Origin: Acytostelium subglobosum LB1
Taxonomy: Eukaryota > Evosea > Eumycetozoa > Acytosteliales > Acytosteliaceae
Assembly: GCF_000787575.1 (NCBI RefSeq)
Contig: NW_012236511.1
Coordinates: 372,001 to 436,000, forward strand
Reading direction: 5' to 3'
DNA: 64,000 nucleotides
A program made the position numbers and the translations under genes. The notes beneath the pieces were generated by a model. It searched no databases. It was not told the DNA's origin and was given only the letters and a program-made list of their open reading frames with translations. Below, one piece after another: positions 1 to 10,207 of the stretch; position 1 is the first letter of the stretch, and each line of letters begins with the position of its first letter.

Positions 1-1
1 G

Positions 2-385
2 GTATTGAACAACGTCACCATCACCGACTCTTTGTTTGAGGGCAACTACAACTTGACCTTACTGATCCAAGATACAAGCATACCATCAACATATGTATGG
101 ACCTGTGTTACAGGGCTGGAATGGCACATACAACATGACCAACGTAATAATGATGTCCAACAATTTGGACAAGTATTCTTGTGTTTGTCGATTCCAAGAC
201 CAGTCTTTGATGATGATCAATCAAGTGTGACCGACATCATTGCTTGTTTACAAGATGTCACCACACTAAACAATGTAACAAACAATGTCAATGGTGCAGG
301 TATGATCGATTGTGATATTCAAGGTCTATGCATTATTGAAGATGATCAACCAAATAACTGTCCACTCGATCGAAGATTATTGTAA
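2..385 (+). CDS. 3' fragment of beta-helix surface protein (copy 1)
   Basis: This is the C-terminal end of a gene entering from the left edge; the frame is open from base 2 to the TAA at 383-385, so no start is visible. The last 45 residues match the C-terminal cap of the next copy (DIIAC..., LNNVTNN..., G-x-IDC, final Cys). Like copy 2 it stops right after the cap with no membrane helix, so a secreted product is expected. Between about 120 and 230 the open frame does not resemble the family, while the next forward frame there does (NMTN...NNLDKYS against MINT...DHLDKDF in copy 2). Two compensating indels would explain this, so the copy may be damaged or recently altered. Family assignment is firm; functional state is not. 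Confidence 0.7.
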   Translation, partial: VLNNVTITDSLFEGNYNLTLLIQDTSIPSTYVWTCVTGLEWHIQHDQRNNDVQQFGQVFLCLSIPRPVFDDDQSSVTDIIACLQDVTTLNNVTNNVNGAGMIDCDIQGLCIIEDDQPNNCPLDRRLL

Positions 386-901
386 TTATCTGTTATGTAG
401 TGTCATTCAAATAAGCATCCGATATCGTAATGGTAGGGTACTGAGAAATATCACAAGTGAGTAGAGTGGACCTCGCAAAAATGATCAGATGGCGAATCTT
501 TGGTATTTGGATCAATTCCAAGGAGGCACTACTTTTTTTTTGATGAACCCCCAAATCATGATCTTTTTACTTTCGAAGTCAATCTTTGACATTCTTGCGA
601 GCTTGCTCCAACTATGCGGGTTGTTCTTTAGTATCTTTGACTGGGATACTTTGCATGATTGACCTGATGACATCATGGATACTTGAACGAAAGATGACGA
701 CTTTAATAATCGATTTTATTTCCTCGTCTTTTTATATCTTTCGAGCTATATCTGTAACTTATCCCATTAATCAAAGTCAAAGACTCGTCCTAGGATTAGT
801 CCAATCATCTTGAGAGACTGGTCAATAAATACTACAAACAGATCATCCTCATTCATTCATCCATTCATTCAATCAAACAAACATATATAAAACAAATAAT
901 A
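386..901. other. spacer between beta-helix copies 1 and 2
   Basis: No gene seen. It holds T-runs near 533-541 and, at about 735-830, a block also found upstream of copy 3 (see the regulatory entry). Just before the start lies CAAT/CATT-rich sequence ending in AT-rich DNA, the usual start context in this window. Confidence 0.6.
735..830 (+). promoter_or_regulatory. upstream block shared with copy 3
   Basis: TTTCGAGCTA (739-748), TGTAACT, a CTCGTCC element and AGACTGGTCA (815-824) occur in this order here and again at 2614-2690 before copy 3, with spacing of 76 and 67 bases between the outer elements. Both lie 80-150 bases before the start codon. They could be conserved promoter elements or simply residue of the tandem duplication; copies 4 and 5 do not show them clearly. 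Confidence 0.45.
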
Positions 902-2237
902 ATGAAATTAATAATTATTACAATTATTTTATTAATAGTACAGATATTTGGACTATCAGTAAATGGCCAGACAATTACAACTACCACATTATATGTTGAT
1001 CCAGCTTCAAATAATTCGTCACCTAATTGTGGATTGACTAGTGATAACGATGCTGTTTGTCGCACACTATCTCAAACATTGAAAAGTTATTACAATATTG
1101 TTGGTTCCAAACCAGTCAACTCTCAATTGAACATTGTTATGGCAGCTGGCCTCTACCTCCCTGAACAAGTGCCCAACTTTGGAAATGGACAGCTCAACCC
1201 ATTCGGTCTCAACGTGACCTTTGGACCATCGCCACTAAACAACATTGGTGGTGTTATAATCGACTTTACATCATACATCTCACCAGATACCTTGCCACTA
1301 CCCTTCATCAATCTGATTGGATATGGACCATCGACCACCAACATCACCATCAACAATGTCACATTGATCAACGCCGTCATCACATCAGTATACTGTGATG
1401 ATGTCTCAATGATACTCAACAATGTATCAATCTCTGGTTCCGGATCAGAGGATCTCAAACCAATCATGTTTGCTCCAGCCGTGTACACGCCCTCATCGGT
1501 ATTGACCATCAATGGAGGTAGCATGGCCCATGTCATTGCTTATNGGATCAAATCCAATCCTCGATGCTTCAAGATGTGATCTCACCATCAATGGTGTAGA
1601 GTTCTACAACAACACTGGATTCACAATGATCAGCGCCTTCAACGCAACTGTCAAGATCGAGAACTCATATATCCACTCCAACACGTTCACCAACTTGCTC
1701 ATCGGCTTCATCTTCACCTTGCCAGGCTCATCCATCACCAACACCACCATTGTCAACAACGACATGTCATCTCTCGCAGTCCAGATGGGATCCATCATTG
1801 AGGTATACCAGGGATCTTCATCATTGATCAACTCTACACTCTCTGGCAACCATGGATTGTTCAGCCTGTTCCACATGCGCTTGGCCGATGTGTCCATTCA
1901 GGAGACCAAGATCACCAACAACAGTGCCACAGTCAGCTCATTGATATATGGTTCCGAGTCATCATTGGAGATGATCAACACCACCTTCACATCAGATCAT
2001 TTGGACAAGGACTTCTACTTCTTGATGTTTGAGAACTCCAAGATCAGTCTGACCAATGTCGAGTTCAACGAGCAGTCCAGAGTTGTCGATATCATAGCCT
2101 GTACATCTGGTTCAATCACTTTGAACAATGTCACCAACAATGATAGTGGAACAGGTTTGATAGATTGCAACTACCCTGATCTGTGTACTATCCAAGGTAA
2201 TCAACCAGATATCTGTCCCAACAACCTATTATGGTAA
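902..2237 (+). CDS. secreted beta-helix protein (copy 2), no membrane anchor
   Basis: About 444 residues, beginning MKLIIITIILLIVQIFG, a signal peptide. Then follow the family N-terminal cap (TTTTLYVDPASNN..., two Cys) and many short Asn-rich rungs of the type ITINNVTLIN that fit a pectin-lyase-like right-handed parallel beta-helix with many N-glycosylation sequons. The N at 1544 breaks the frame; dropping that one base gives an exact continuous frame (642 + 693 nt) that matches copy 3, so the break is an assembly ambiguity and not a real frameshift. The protein ends shortly after the three-Cys cap with PNNLLW and has no membrane helix, unlike copies 3 to 5. Likely secreted glycoprotein; ligand or partner unknown. 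Confidence 0.85.
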
Positions 2238-2829
2238 TCAATCTATCAATCAAATAATAAATGATCAAAATTGAATACCAACTCCAATCTCACCATGTCT
2301 GAAATAATTTAATATTTTATTATCAATAATTCTGTGCATCCAAAATAAGTACAGTCAGAACTCTGGATCATAATCCAGACCCATTGGATTGGAATAAAAT
2401 GAACCATTAATTAATCACAGAGGAAAATTAATTAAATTTACCGAAAAGTAGGAAGAATAAAGGATTTATAAAATATATATATTATAAATATTAATATCAT
2501 TTTAAATATGTTAATTAATTACTTTATTTGTTCGGATGTATTTCACACTCCTGGACTTGATCCCATCATTTTTGTGATTTTTTGTTAGATTTTTATTCCT
2601 CACCATCTGGTTCTTTCGAGCTAGCTTTGTAACTCAAGAATGATCATTCCGAGTCTTTGGCCTCGTCCAACCAACTTTGTAGACTGGTCATCATTGTTAT
2701 AAATATGGATGTGGTGTCACATCAAGGGTCACTGACTCCCCAAAGTAATCCTTCACTCATATATATCAATCAAACATATAATCAAACATATAATCAATCA
2801 ATCAATCACAACAAACAAACATATTATAA
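2238..2829. other. spacer between beta-helix copies 2 and 3
   Basis: AT-rich, no gene. Contains CTGGAT-CATA-ATCCAG (about 2362-2377), a short inverted repeat, and the shared upstream block at 2614-2690. CAATCAAT repeats precede the start codon of copy 3. Confidence 0.6.
2614..2690 (+). promoter_or_regulatory. upstream block shared with copy 2
   Basis: Same ordered elements as at 735-830: TTTCGAGCTA, TGTAACT, CCTCGTCC and AGACTGGTCA. The sequence between the elements has diverged more than the elements, which mildly favours function over simple duplication residue. Confidence 0.45.
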
Positions 2830-4305
2830 ATGAAGTCATTATTTATTACTATTGTATTATTATTATTGATACAGATATATGGATCATGTGTTATTAATGG
2901 CCAGACTATTACAACTACCACATTATATGTTGATCCATCCTCTATTAACACAACATTGATTTGTGGATTAAGTGAGGATACAGACTCTGCCTGTAGAACA
3001 CTCGCTCAAGCATTGACAAGTTATAACAATATTGTTGGTAAACGACCAGTCAACTCGCAATTGAACATTATAATGGCGCAAGGTGTCTATCTCCCACAAC
3101 AAGTGCCCAACTTTGGCAATGGACAACTCAACCCATTCGGCCTCAACGTGACCATTGGTCCATCGCCCAACAACAACTCACAAGGTGGTGTTGTAATCGA
3201 CTTCACATCATACATCACTCCAACAACCGATCCACTCACACTCATACTACTGCGCGGCTATGGCTCACCCACCAACATCACCATCAACAACGTCACACTG
3301 ATCAACTCTGTCATCTCATCGGTCGACTGCGACTATGTCACAATCACACTCAACAACGTCAGCTTCTCAGGTCTCGGATCATCCTATCTCACGCCAATCC
3401 TGATTGCGCCACGTGGCTACACGTCGACATTGACCATCAACGGAGGTAGCATGGCCAATGCCATTGGATATGGAACTGTTCCACTGATCAGCGTGTCACA
3501 GTGCGACCTGCTCATCTCGGGCGTAGAGTACTACAACAACTCGGGCTACACAATGATCAGTGTGTCCAACGCAACATTCACAATGGACAACTCATTAGTC
3601 TACTCCAACGCGTTCACCAACATGCTGATCGGTCTGAGCGCCACCCACCCGGGATCATCCCTCACCAAGACCACCATCACCAACAACAACATGTCGGCCG
3701 GCCCCATTCCCATGGGTTCGGTGATCGAGGTGTACCAGGGATCGCTGTCACTGGTCAACTCGTGGCTGGACAGCAACTATGGCATGTTCAACTTGATCAA
3801 CATGCGTGTGTCAAAGGTATCGATGCAGGGCACAAAGCTCACCAACAACAGTATTAGTGCCAGTGCCATGATCTACGGTATTCAGTCAACATTCGATATG
3901 GCTTCATCATCAGTGACCAACAATCTATATTATGATTCATTGGCTATATGGTTCTATGGATCAGACATGACACTGACCGACGTGGTGTTTGGCAAGTCGG
4001 TGACGCAGGGCCCCCAGGCATCATCATTCAACAGTATAATACTTTGTCAACAGGGTAATATTACATTCAATGATGTTACCAATAATAATAGTGGACATAA
4101 TTTGATGGATTGCTCAAGTAGTGATCCACCCAAATGTACTATCCATGGCGATCAGGATGTGTGTGACGCGAAGAGCGGACCATCTGGAGGTGCCATTGCA
4201 GGTATAGTGATTGGATGTATACTTGGTGCCATTCTCATCATTGTAATAATCATCCTTGCGATTAGATATGCCAAGCGTCATGGACACTATCACAGAATAC
4301 ATTAA
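2830..4305 (+). CDS. membrane-anchored beta-helix protein (copy 3)
   Basis: 491 residues and the best full-length reference for the family here. Signal peptide at 1-25 (MKSLFITIVLLLLIQIYGSC), N-terminal cap with TTTTLYVDPSS and two Cys, a long Asn/Thr/Ser-rich beta-helix with repeated L-N-N-V rungs and many N-x-S/T sequons, and a C-terminal cap (D-C, C-T-I-H-G-D, C). A Gly-rich membrane helix beginning GAIAGIVIG (about 453-478) follows, then a short basic tail. Topology is therefore type I with a heavily glycosylated ectodomain. Beta-helix folds often bind carbohydrate or serve adhesion; nothing in the sequence shows an active site. Surface recognition or adhesion is inference. Confidence 0.9.
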   Translation: MKSLFITIVLLLLIQIYGSCVINGQTITTTTLYVDPSSINTTLICGLSEDTDSACRTLAQALTSYNNIVGKRPVNSQLNIIMAQGVYLPQQVPNFGNGQLNPFGLNVTIGPSPNNNSQGGVVIDFTSYITPTTDPLTLILLRGYGSPTNITINNVTLINSVISSVDCDYVTITLNNVSFSGLGSSYLTPILIAPRGYTSTLTINGGSMANAIGYGTVPLISVSQCDLLISGVEYYNNSGYTMISVSNATFTMDNSLVYSNAFTNMLIGLSATHPGSSLTKTTITNNNMSAGPIPMGSVIEVYQGSLSLVNSWLDSNYGMFNLINMRVSKVSMQGTKLTNNSISASAMIYGIQSTFDMASSSVTNNLYYDSLAIWFYGSDMTLTDVVFGKSVTQGPQASSFNSIILCQQGNITFNDVTNNNSGHNLMDCSSSDPPKCTIHGDQDVCDAKSGPSGGAIAGIVIGCILGAILIIVIIILAIRYAKRHGHYHRIH

Positions 4306-4491
4306 TTATTAAAGTTGGTTGTCGTCATACCAAAACAATGTTAAGATGGGTTGGTGTCGTTTTTTTTTGATCAAAACAGTGTTGGGGGAGGGTTTTTGCA
4401 ACGAACCTTGGTCCTGTTTTGGCCTCAAAAGGACCCACTGTCGGTATTACAACATTTTAATCAAACAAATAACAACCAACAAATAATAATA

Positions 4492-6018
4492 ATGTACAAG
4501 TTTAGAATTATTTATATAACTATAATATTGTTATTTTTTATAATTAGTATTGTTAAAGGTGATCTAACATTGATCACTCTTTATGTCGATCAATCATCAA
4601 CAAACTCATCAATAGTTTGTGGATTGGATCAAACAAATAATCAAGCATGTCCAAATATATCATCAGCAATTGAGAGTTATAAAATACAAACAAATACAAC
4701 CAACAACCCATCATCACTAAATATACAAATGGCATCAGGTACATACATGACTATATCAGGCAATAATAAGATCAATCTATTTGGACTCAATGTTACAATC
4801 AATGGTGATGTTGGTGGTAATGGTGTAGTCATTGACTCTGGCATATCTGGACCATTGGACTTTATTCAACTTCAAAAAGTTAGTGGAAATGGTATAGTTC
4901 CAGTTCCAACAACACAAACACTTATCACATTGAACAATATTACAATGATCAATGTACAAGTGACATCAGTTGACATTGAGTACGTGACACTGGTACTCAA
5001 CAATGTCAGTATCAACAGTAATGATAGTGTTGGATCAAGATCTTTCACTCCAATCACCATCACTCCACCACAATACACAACATCACCATCAACATCAAGA
5101 CTGACAATAAATGGAGGAGTCATATCAAATGTGCCAAGCTCAGATAATGTATCGGTGATCTTCACATCACAGTGTGATCTGATCATTAATGGAACACAGT
5201 TTATCAATAATACTGGATATAGTATGATCAGTGTGCATAATGGTACTCTATCAATCAGTGATTCAACAATGTTCAACAACACATTCATCAACAATCTGAT
5301 CGATATCGGTTATTCACGAGTATCATCAACAATCAACAATTGTACATTCACTGATAACACTTTGACCAACTCTGTGATGGAGCAACATGAAGGATGGCTG
5401 ACCATCACCAGCTCACTAATGAGTGGAAATAGTGACCTGCACAATGTGATCGAGTTAAATGATGGAGTTGTAATGATACAAAACACAACGATCAGTGATA
5501 ACTTTATAATGAGTAATGGATCATCGATCAATGGCAATGGCATCACACTCAATATGATCAACTGTAGTTTGACCGACAATCAGTACCAGGTCGCATCCAT
5601 ACCACTTTGGTTCAATGGATCATATGTAACGATCACTGATGTAGTGTTTAGTACACCGGTTGACACTGGCAACATCAGCATCATAGATTGCCATAGTGGA
5701 AACATCACATTCAACAATATAACCAACAACTATATTGGACATCAATTGATCAATTGTGAGATTTTGGATTTGTGTAAGATATACTATGGTAATGATGACC
5801 ATGATCAATCAGAAACACTTTGTCCAGTGGCACCACCTTGGAGAGGTGGAGGCGGAGGTCGTGGACTTGGTGGTGGAGCAATTGCAGGAATTGTAATTGG
5901 ATCTATTGTTGGAGCCTCAATCATCATATTTGCTGTAGCAATGATATTTAAGAAGTACTACATAACGAGGAAGGACATTGACATGCGATACATGGAGCAC
6001 AAAGATAATTTATATTAA
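4492..6018 (+). CDS. membrane-anchored beta-helix protein (copy 4)
   Basis: 508 residues if it starts at the ATG at 4492, which opens a clean signal peptide (MYKFRIIYITIILLFFIIS). An in-frame ATG at 4351 would put 47 unlikely residues before the signal peptide and is rejected. Domain order equals copy 3: N-cap (LITLYVDQSSTNSS, two Cys), Asn-rich beta-helix rungs, C-cap, membrane helix GAIAGIVIGSIVGAS and a cytosolic tail ending KDNLY. A Gly/Arg-rich linker (about 448-462) sits between cap and helix, absent in copy 3. Codon use is more AT-rich than in copy 3. Likely a surface glycoprotein of unknown ligand. Confidence 0.9.
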   Translation: MYKFRIIYITIILLFFIISIVKGDLTLITLYVDQSSTNSSIVCGLDQTNNQACPNISSAIESYKIQTNTTNNPSSLNIQMASGTYMTISGNNKINLFGLNVTINGDVGGNGVVIDSGISGPLDFIQLQKVSGNGIVPVPTTQTLITLNNITMINVQVTSVDIEYVTLVLNNVSINSNDSVGSRSFTPITITPPQYTTSPSTSRLTINGGVISNVPSSDNVSVIFTSQCDLIINGTQFINNTGYSMISVHNGTLSISDSTMFNNTFINNLIDIGYSRVSSTINNCTFTDNTLTNSVMEQHEGWLTITSSLMSGNSDLHNVIELNDGVVMIQNTTISDNFIMSNGSSINGNGITLNMINCSLTDNQYQVASIPLWFNGSYVTITDVVFSTPVDTGNISIIDCHSGNITFNNITNNYIGHQLINCEILDLCKIYYGNDDHDQSETLCPVAPPWRGGGGGRGLGGGAIAGIVIGSIVGASIIIFAVAMIFKKYYITRKDIDMRYMEHKDNLY

Positions 6019-6297
6019 TAAATAAATAAGTTGTAAAGTAGTCATCTGATCATCTGATCATCTGATCATTAGTGTGTCGCGCGAATGTGAACACAAGAGT
6101 GTGGGGTGGGTGAGTGGCACCTCGAGGCCTTGAACAACACTGTCTCGCGATCAATGTTTGCCCCTTCGTTTGTGAACCCGATATTTTTTCCAATCGACGT
6201 CTCGAGCGTGTCATATGACCAGACACAGTAACTTGCTTAATCATTCACTTCATTCATTCACTTCAATCAATCAATTAACCAATCAAATAATATAACA

Positions 6298-7839
6298 ATG
6301 AATAATAATAATAATTTTTTATTACTTATTATTTCAATAATTATAACAATAACATCATATAATGTTGTTGTTGTTCAATCACAACAAGTTACAACTATAA
6401 CATTATATGTTGACCCAACGTCTTCAAATACTTCAACGACTTGTGGATATAATAATAATAATGAAACAGCATGTTCAGATATATTATCAGCTATAAATAG
6501 TTATTATAATTTAGTTGGACCTTATCCAGTTAATACAATGTTGAATATATCATTGGCCCCTGGTGTATACCTTGCATATTCATACTATGGACCCAATTCA
6601 GGACCCTACGGCAATGCCCAACTCAATCTAGAGTGTCTAAACGTCACGATCGGACCATCGCCAGCCAATCAAGAAGGTGTGATCATCAACCTGAGTCAGA
6701 GATTGGTCAACACCACCAACGAGTTCATCTTCATGGAGTCCAGCGGCAACTCGAACCTGACCTGCACGACCAATATAACAATCAATAACCTGTCACTGAT
6801 TGACGCGACATTCTATTCATACATCAATCAGGTCACCGCCGTATTCAACAACATCTACTTCTCAACTGTTGGTGGAGTTGTCCTCACGCCAATCGATGTG
6901 TCGGCCAAGCCCCTGGCCATGCCCGACGCACCCCGCTCCTCTATGACCCTGAACGGAGGCAGGATATCCAATTGGCCCATTGGTGATGATGGCATTGCCA
7001 TTGTAGCCAGCAATCAGTGTGACCTAATCATCAACGGAATGGCCTTGAACAACAACACTGGATCAAACATGTTCAACGTGATGAACGCGAGCTTTGTCAT
7101 GGTCGAGTCCGTAGTCACCGCCAACCGCTTCCGAAATGATATGTTCTCGCTGAGTGGTACCGAGCCATCATCGATGATTGTCAACTGCACGATCACATAC
7201 AACAACGCCACTGCTCCAGGCGCCATTGTCAGTCTCTACGATGGTGATGTAAGCATTCAGAACACATGGTTCCAATCCAACAAGGTGGTCTACAGTGTGT
7301 TGCGTACACTTGGAACGATGGACGTGTCGGGCGTGACATTCACCAACAACCGAGTGATCAATGGATCGATCCTACAAGCCAGTAACGCTGTCTTTGACAT
7401 GACCAACAGCACACTGTACGACAACATTCTACAGAACTCCAATGTGATGAACTTCTACGCGTCCCAGGTGACTATGTCCGAGATCATCTTTGGCCCAGAG
7501 ATCTACGAGAACTCTGTGAGTGCACCAGCGACGCCACTCATAATCTGCACAGATGGAGACATAACATTGGTCAACATCACGAGGAAGGATGATAGCACAC
7601 TTAGACTGATCGACTGTGGACTCGACAATGCTTGCAATGTTCATGGAGACGAGTCATTGGTGTGTCCCACCGAAAGGCCGTCCCCAAAGGTTGGCCAAGT
7701 CGGTGGTATCGGTGGCAGTGGTGTCAGTGTCGGTAGTGGTGCAATCGCAGGTATGATGATTGGATCGATCATTGGTGTGGCATGCATCACTTGTTTGGGC
7801 ATCTTGGTCCGAAACAGGATAAAGAGAAAGACACAATAG
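6298..7839 (+). CDS. membrane-anchored beta-helix protein (copy 5)
   Basis: 513 residues. Signal peptide after an Asn run (MNNNNNFLLLIISIIITI), N-cap with TTITLYVDPTSSNTS and two Cys, Asn-rich beta-helix, C-cap (IDC, C-N-V-H-G-D, C), a Gly/Ser/Val linker, membrane helix GAIAGMMIGSIIGVA and a basic tail NRIKRKTQ. One rung contains CTTNITINNLSL, the family pattern. It is the last intact copy of the left array; the two copies after it are truncated. The 5' part is AT-rich and the middle much more GC-rich, as in copy 3, which could reflect gene conversion between copies (inference). Confidence 0.9.
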   Translation: MNNNNNFLLLIISIIITITSYNVVVVQSQQVTTITLYVDPTSSNTSTTCGYNNNNETACSDILSAINSYYNLVGPYPVNTMLNISLAPGVYLAYSYYGPNSGPYGNAQLNLECLNVTIGPSPANQEGVIINLSQRLVNTTNEFIFMESSGNSNLTCTTNITINNLSLIDATFYSYINQVTAVFNNIYFSTVGGVVLTPIDVSAKPLAMPDAPRSSMTLNGGRISNWPIGDDGIAIVASNQCDLIINGMALNNNTGSNMFNVMNASFVMVESVVTANRFRNDMFSLSGTEPSSMIVNCTITYNNATAPGAIVSLYDGDVSIQNTWFQSNKVVYSVLRTLGTMDVSGVTFTNNRVINGSILQASNAVFDMTNSTLYDNILQNSNVMNFYASQVTMSEIIFGPEIYENSVSAPATPLIICTDGDITLVNITRKDDSTLRLIDCGLDNACNVHGDESLVCPTERPSPKVGQVGGIGGSGVSVGSGAIAGMMIGSIIGVACITCLGILVRNRIKRKTQ

Positions 7840-8077
7840 ATATTTCACTGACGTTTGTTTATTATTATAATAATAAAGTAATTAATAGCCCTGGTCAAGG
7901 AGAGAACTCGGTTTCTGTTTCCCCAAGAATGCACTGCACCATTTTGGTAAGGGTTTCCCCATTTAGATATGTGTCATGAAAGAGGAATTGATGAGTGTGA
8001 TTGATCAAAAAGATGGATTTTCAAACAAACTGACCTTGAGACAAAACAAGATCATTATTTATTGAAATAATTAGAAA

Positions 8078-8964
8078 ATGAAAAATAATAATAAAAATAT
8101 AAATTTATTATTTCATTGTTTATTATTAATTATTGTCAATCAATTAATATTGGTGATATTATTACGTCCTTAGACAATAATGTCATACATTACAATGTTC
8201 TCTTCGTCAACAATTCCGCCGAATCAATGGTTTCGATCCATGGAGATTCCCAACTATCTTTGGCTGGCTCCACATTCACCAACAACACATTCAGAGAAGC
8301 TGTCATCGATATATCAAATGAAAAACTCTACCAATCGACGATCATTGCGCTTTCAATCAGAACGTACTAGTTGTTCAAAAATTCCAAACAGGATCAATAA
8401 TCAAGAACGAATATGGTTCCATCCACATGTCTGATATAATCATTGATGGCAATGTCAACATTTCAACAGCTGTGACGAACTATGGACCAATGAATATTGA
8501 ACGAATGACAGTCACCAACAATATTCTACAAAATGGATATTTATTAATTAATTATTGGTAATAGCTATAATGGAACTATTCTCAACAGTACATTGTCAAA
8601 CAACTTTCTGGTGGGATCATCAGCGGTCAAAGTCTCCTACAGCTACGCCACATTCACCAATGTTGTCTTCTCGACCACCAACTCTTCATCTTCTTTGAAT
8701 AGCCTCTTTGAATGCACAAGAGCTAGCATAACATTCAATAATGTTGTCAATAATGAAGTAGGTGCCAATTTGATGAAATGCTCAACTGAGAATAGATGCT
8801 CAATTCATGGCGATCACTCAGACACGTGTGACAAGACAGTAGTACTCAGAACTGGAGCCATTGTTGGTATTGTCATTGGTTCGGTCGTTGGCGCTATCAT
8901 CATTGTTGGAGTGTTGGTATTCGTGATTTACAGAAGAAGAAGAAATAATAAAAAAAAGTTTTAA
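8078..8964 (+). pseudogene. beta-helix relic (copy 6), internally deleted
   Basis: A signal-peptide-like start (ATG at 8078, MKNNNKNINLLFHCLLLIIV) runs into a stop at the end of that frame, while the family body resumes in another frame at about 8140 in the middle of the beta-helix (YNVLFVNNSAESMVSIHG). The N-cap and the first half of the helix are missing. Further frame changes lie near 8345-8400 and 8560. The last third is open and keeps the C-cap (C-S-I-H-G-D, C), the membrane helix beginning GAIVGIVIGSVVGA and an Arg/Lys tail. Several independent frame breaks make this a pseudogene, although a spliced, shortened product cannot be excluded from sequence alone. Confidence 0.75.
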
Positions 8965-10027
8965 TTAAAAAGTATCATTGTATGCATGAAAGAATGAATG
9001 AATGAAATAATTAATCCTTATTGCTCATAATAAGATTGTCAATTTGTTCATTGTGAACCCAGGCATCTAGTAGTTTAGATCAAACACTATATCTTCACTT
9101 ATAATAAATCAATCATATGATCATTGAATAAAGATAGTAAATAGATATTATCTGGTCCTTAAAATTTAATGTCAACCTTAATAATGTTCTCTTTATCAAC
9201 AATACCGCGGATTCAATTATCAGTATCCATGTGGGTGCCCAACTGTCTTTGTCTGGATCAACTTTCACCAACAATAGATTCAGGGAAGCAGTCATCGATT
9301 TATCAAATGGACAATCCGACAAATCGACAATCACCAATTGCAATATCAATCAGAACTTTGTCCAAAAGCTCTACTTAGCTGTAGCAATAATCAGGAACAA
9401 ATTTAGTTCAACTCAGATGTCCGATATTATCATTGATGGCAACATTAACGCATCTACTGTGGTGACAAGCAATGGACAGTCCTTGACTATTGAGCGAATG
9501 ACAGTAACCAACAATATTATAATCCAAGCAAATTTAATTAATCTCGACAGATGCTTGAATTTAACGATGATCAACAGTACATTCTCAAACAACATTCTGC
9601 GGGGCTCATCCTCAGTTGTCAAATTGTCCTCCAGCACCGCGACATTCACCAACGTTGTCTTCACCCAGAACACTTTGACCATCAACAAGACTTCATCTTC
9701 ATCACCTAGTCTCTTTCAATGCAGCAAAGGAGATATAACTCTCAATAATTTCGTTTATGATGATCTCAAGTTTATGTCCTGCACTCAGAGCAAATGCTCA
9801 ATTCATGGCGATAACTCAGACATATGTAGAAAGGTACTCGGCACTGGTGGCATTGTTGGTATTGTCATTGGAGTAGTTGGCGCAATAATCATTGTTGGAG
9901 TGTTGGTATTAGTGATCTACAAAAGAAGAAAAAATTTAATCAAGTTATAATAAAGTAGTATCAATGAATGAATGAATCTTTATTGCTCATCATTATACAT
10001 GATGAGACAGACTGTTTGTTCATTGTG
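8190..10027 (+). repeat. tandem duplication of about 980 bp (copies 6 and 7)
   Basis: Two direct repeats, about 8190-9055 and 9180-10027, share coding and 3' flanking sequence. The offset falls from about 989 at the 5' end to 972 at the 3' end, so small indels separate them. Confidence 0.65.
9171..9950 (+). pseudogene. beta-helix relic (copy 7), 5' truncated
   Basis: About 259 open codons begin directly after a TAA at 9168-9170, with no ATG until deep inside (first Met at MSDIIIDG). Homology to the family starts at YNVLFINNTADSIISIHV, within a few residues of where copy 6 resumes. C-cap (C-S-I-H-G-D, C) and membrane helix (GIVGIVIGVVGAIIIVG) are intact. Copies 6 and 7 match over about 980 bases including the 3' flank (TTTGTTCATTGTG at 9043-9055 and 10015-10027), so they are a young tandem duplication of an already truncated copy. 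Copy 7 is the better preserved frame. No start codon or signal peptide was found for it. Confidence 0.7.
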
Positions 10028-10207
10028 TCGAGTTCCGGGATGGAGGGGAGGGAGTGGAGTTGAAGTAGTAGTGTATGTTGTTGGCAGTTTGATTGGTTGG
10101 CACATTCAGATGGTCGGACAAAGAAAGTCCAATGTTGATGCCATATCTTGGCATTGCATTTGACTGACTGACTGAATGAATAAATGAATGAAGAAATGAA
10201 GGAATGA

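Noticed and set aside
586-813. Small plus-strand frame before beta-helix copy 2
   Set aside because: Lies in the shared upstream block and shows no domain or family similarity.
3501-3857. 118-codon frame inside beta-helix copy 3
   Set aside because: Alternative-frame shadow of a well-supported gene.
4351-4491. Upstream in-frame start for beta-helix copy 4
   Set aside because: It would place 47 residues before an excellent signal peptide; the ATG at 4492 fits the family.
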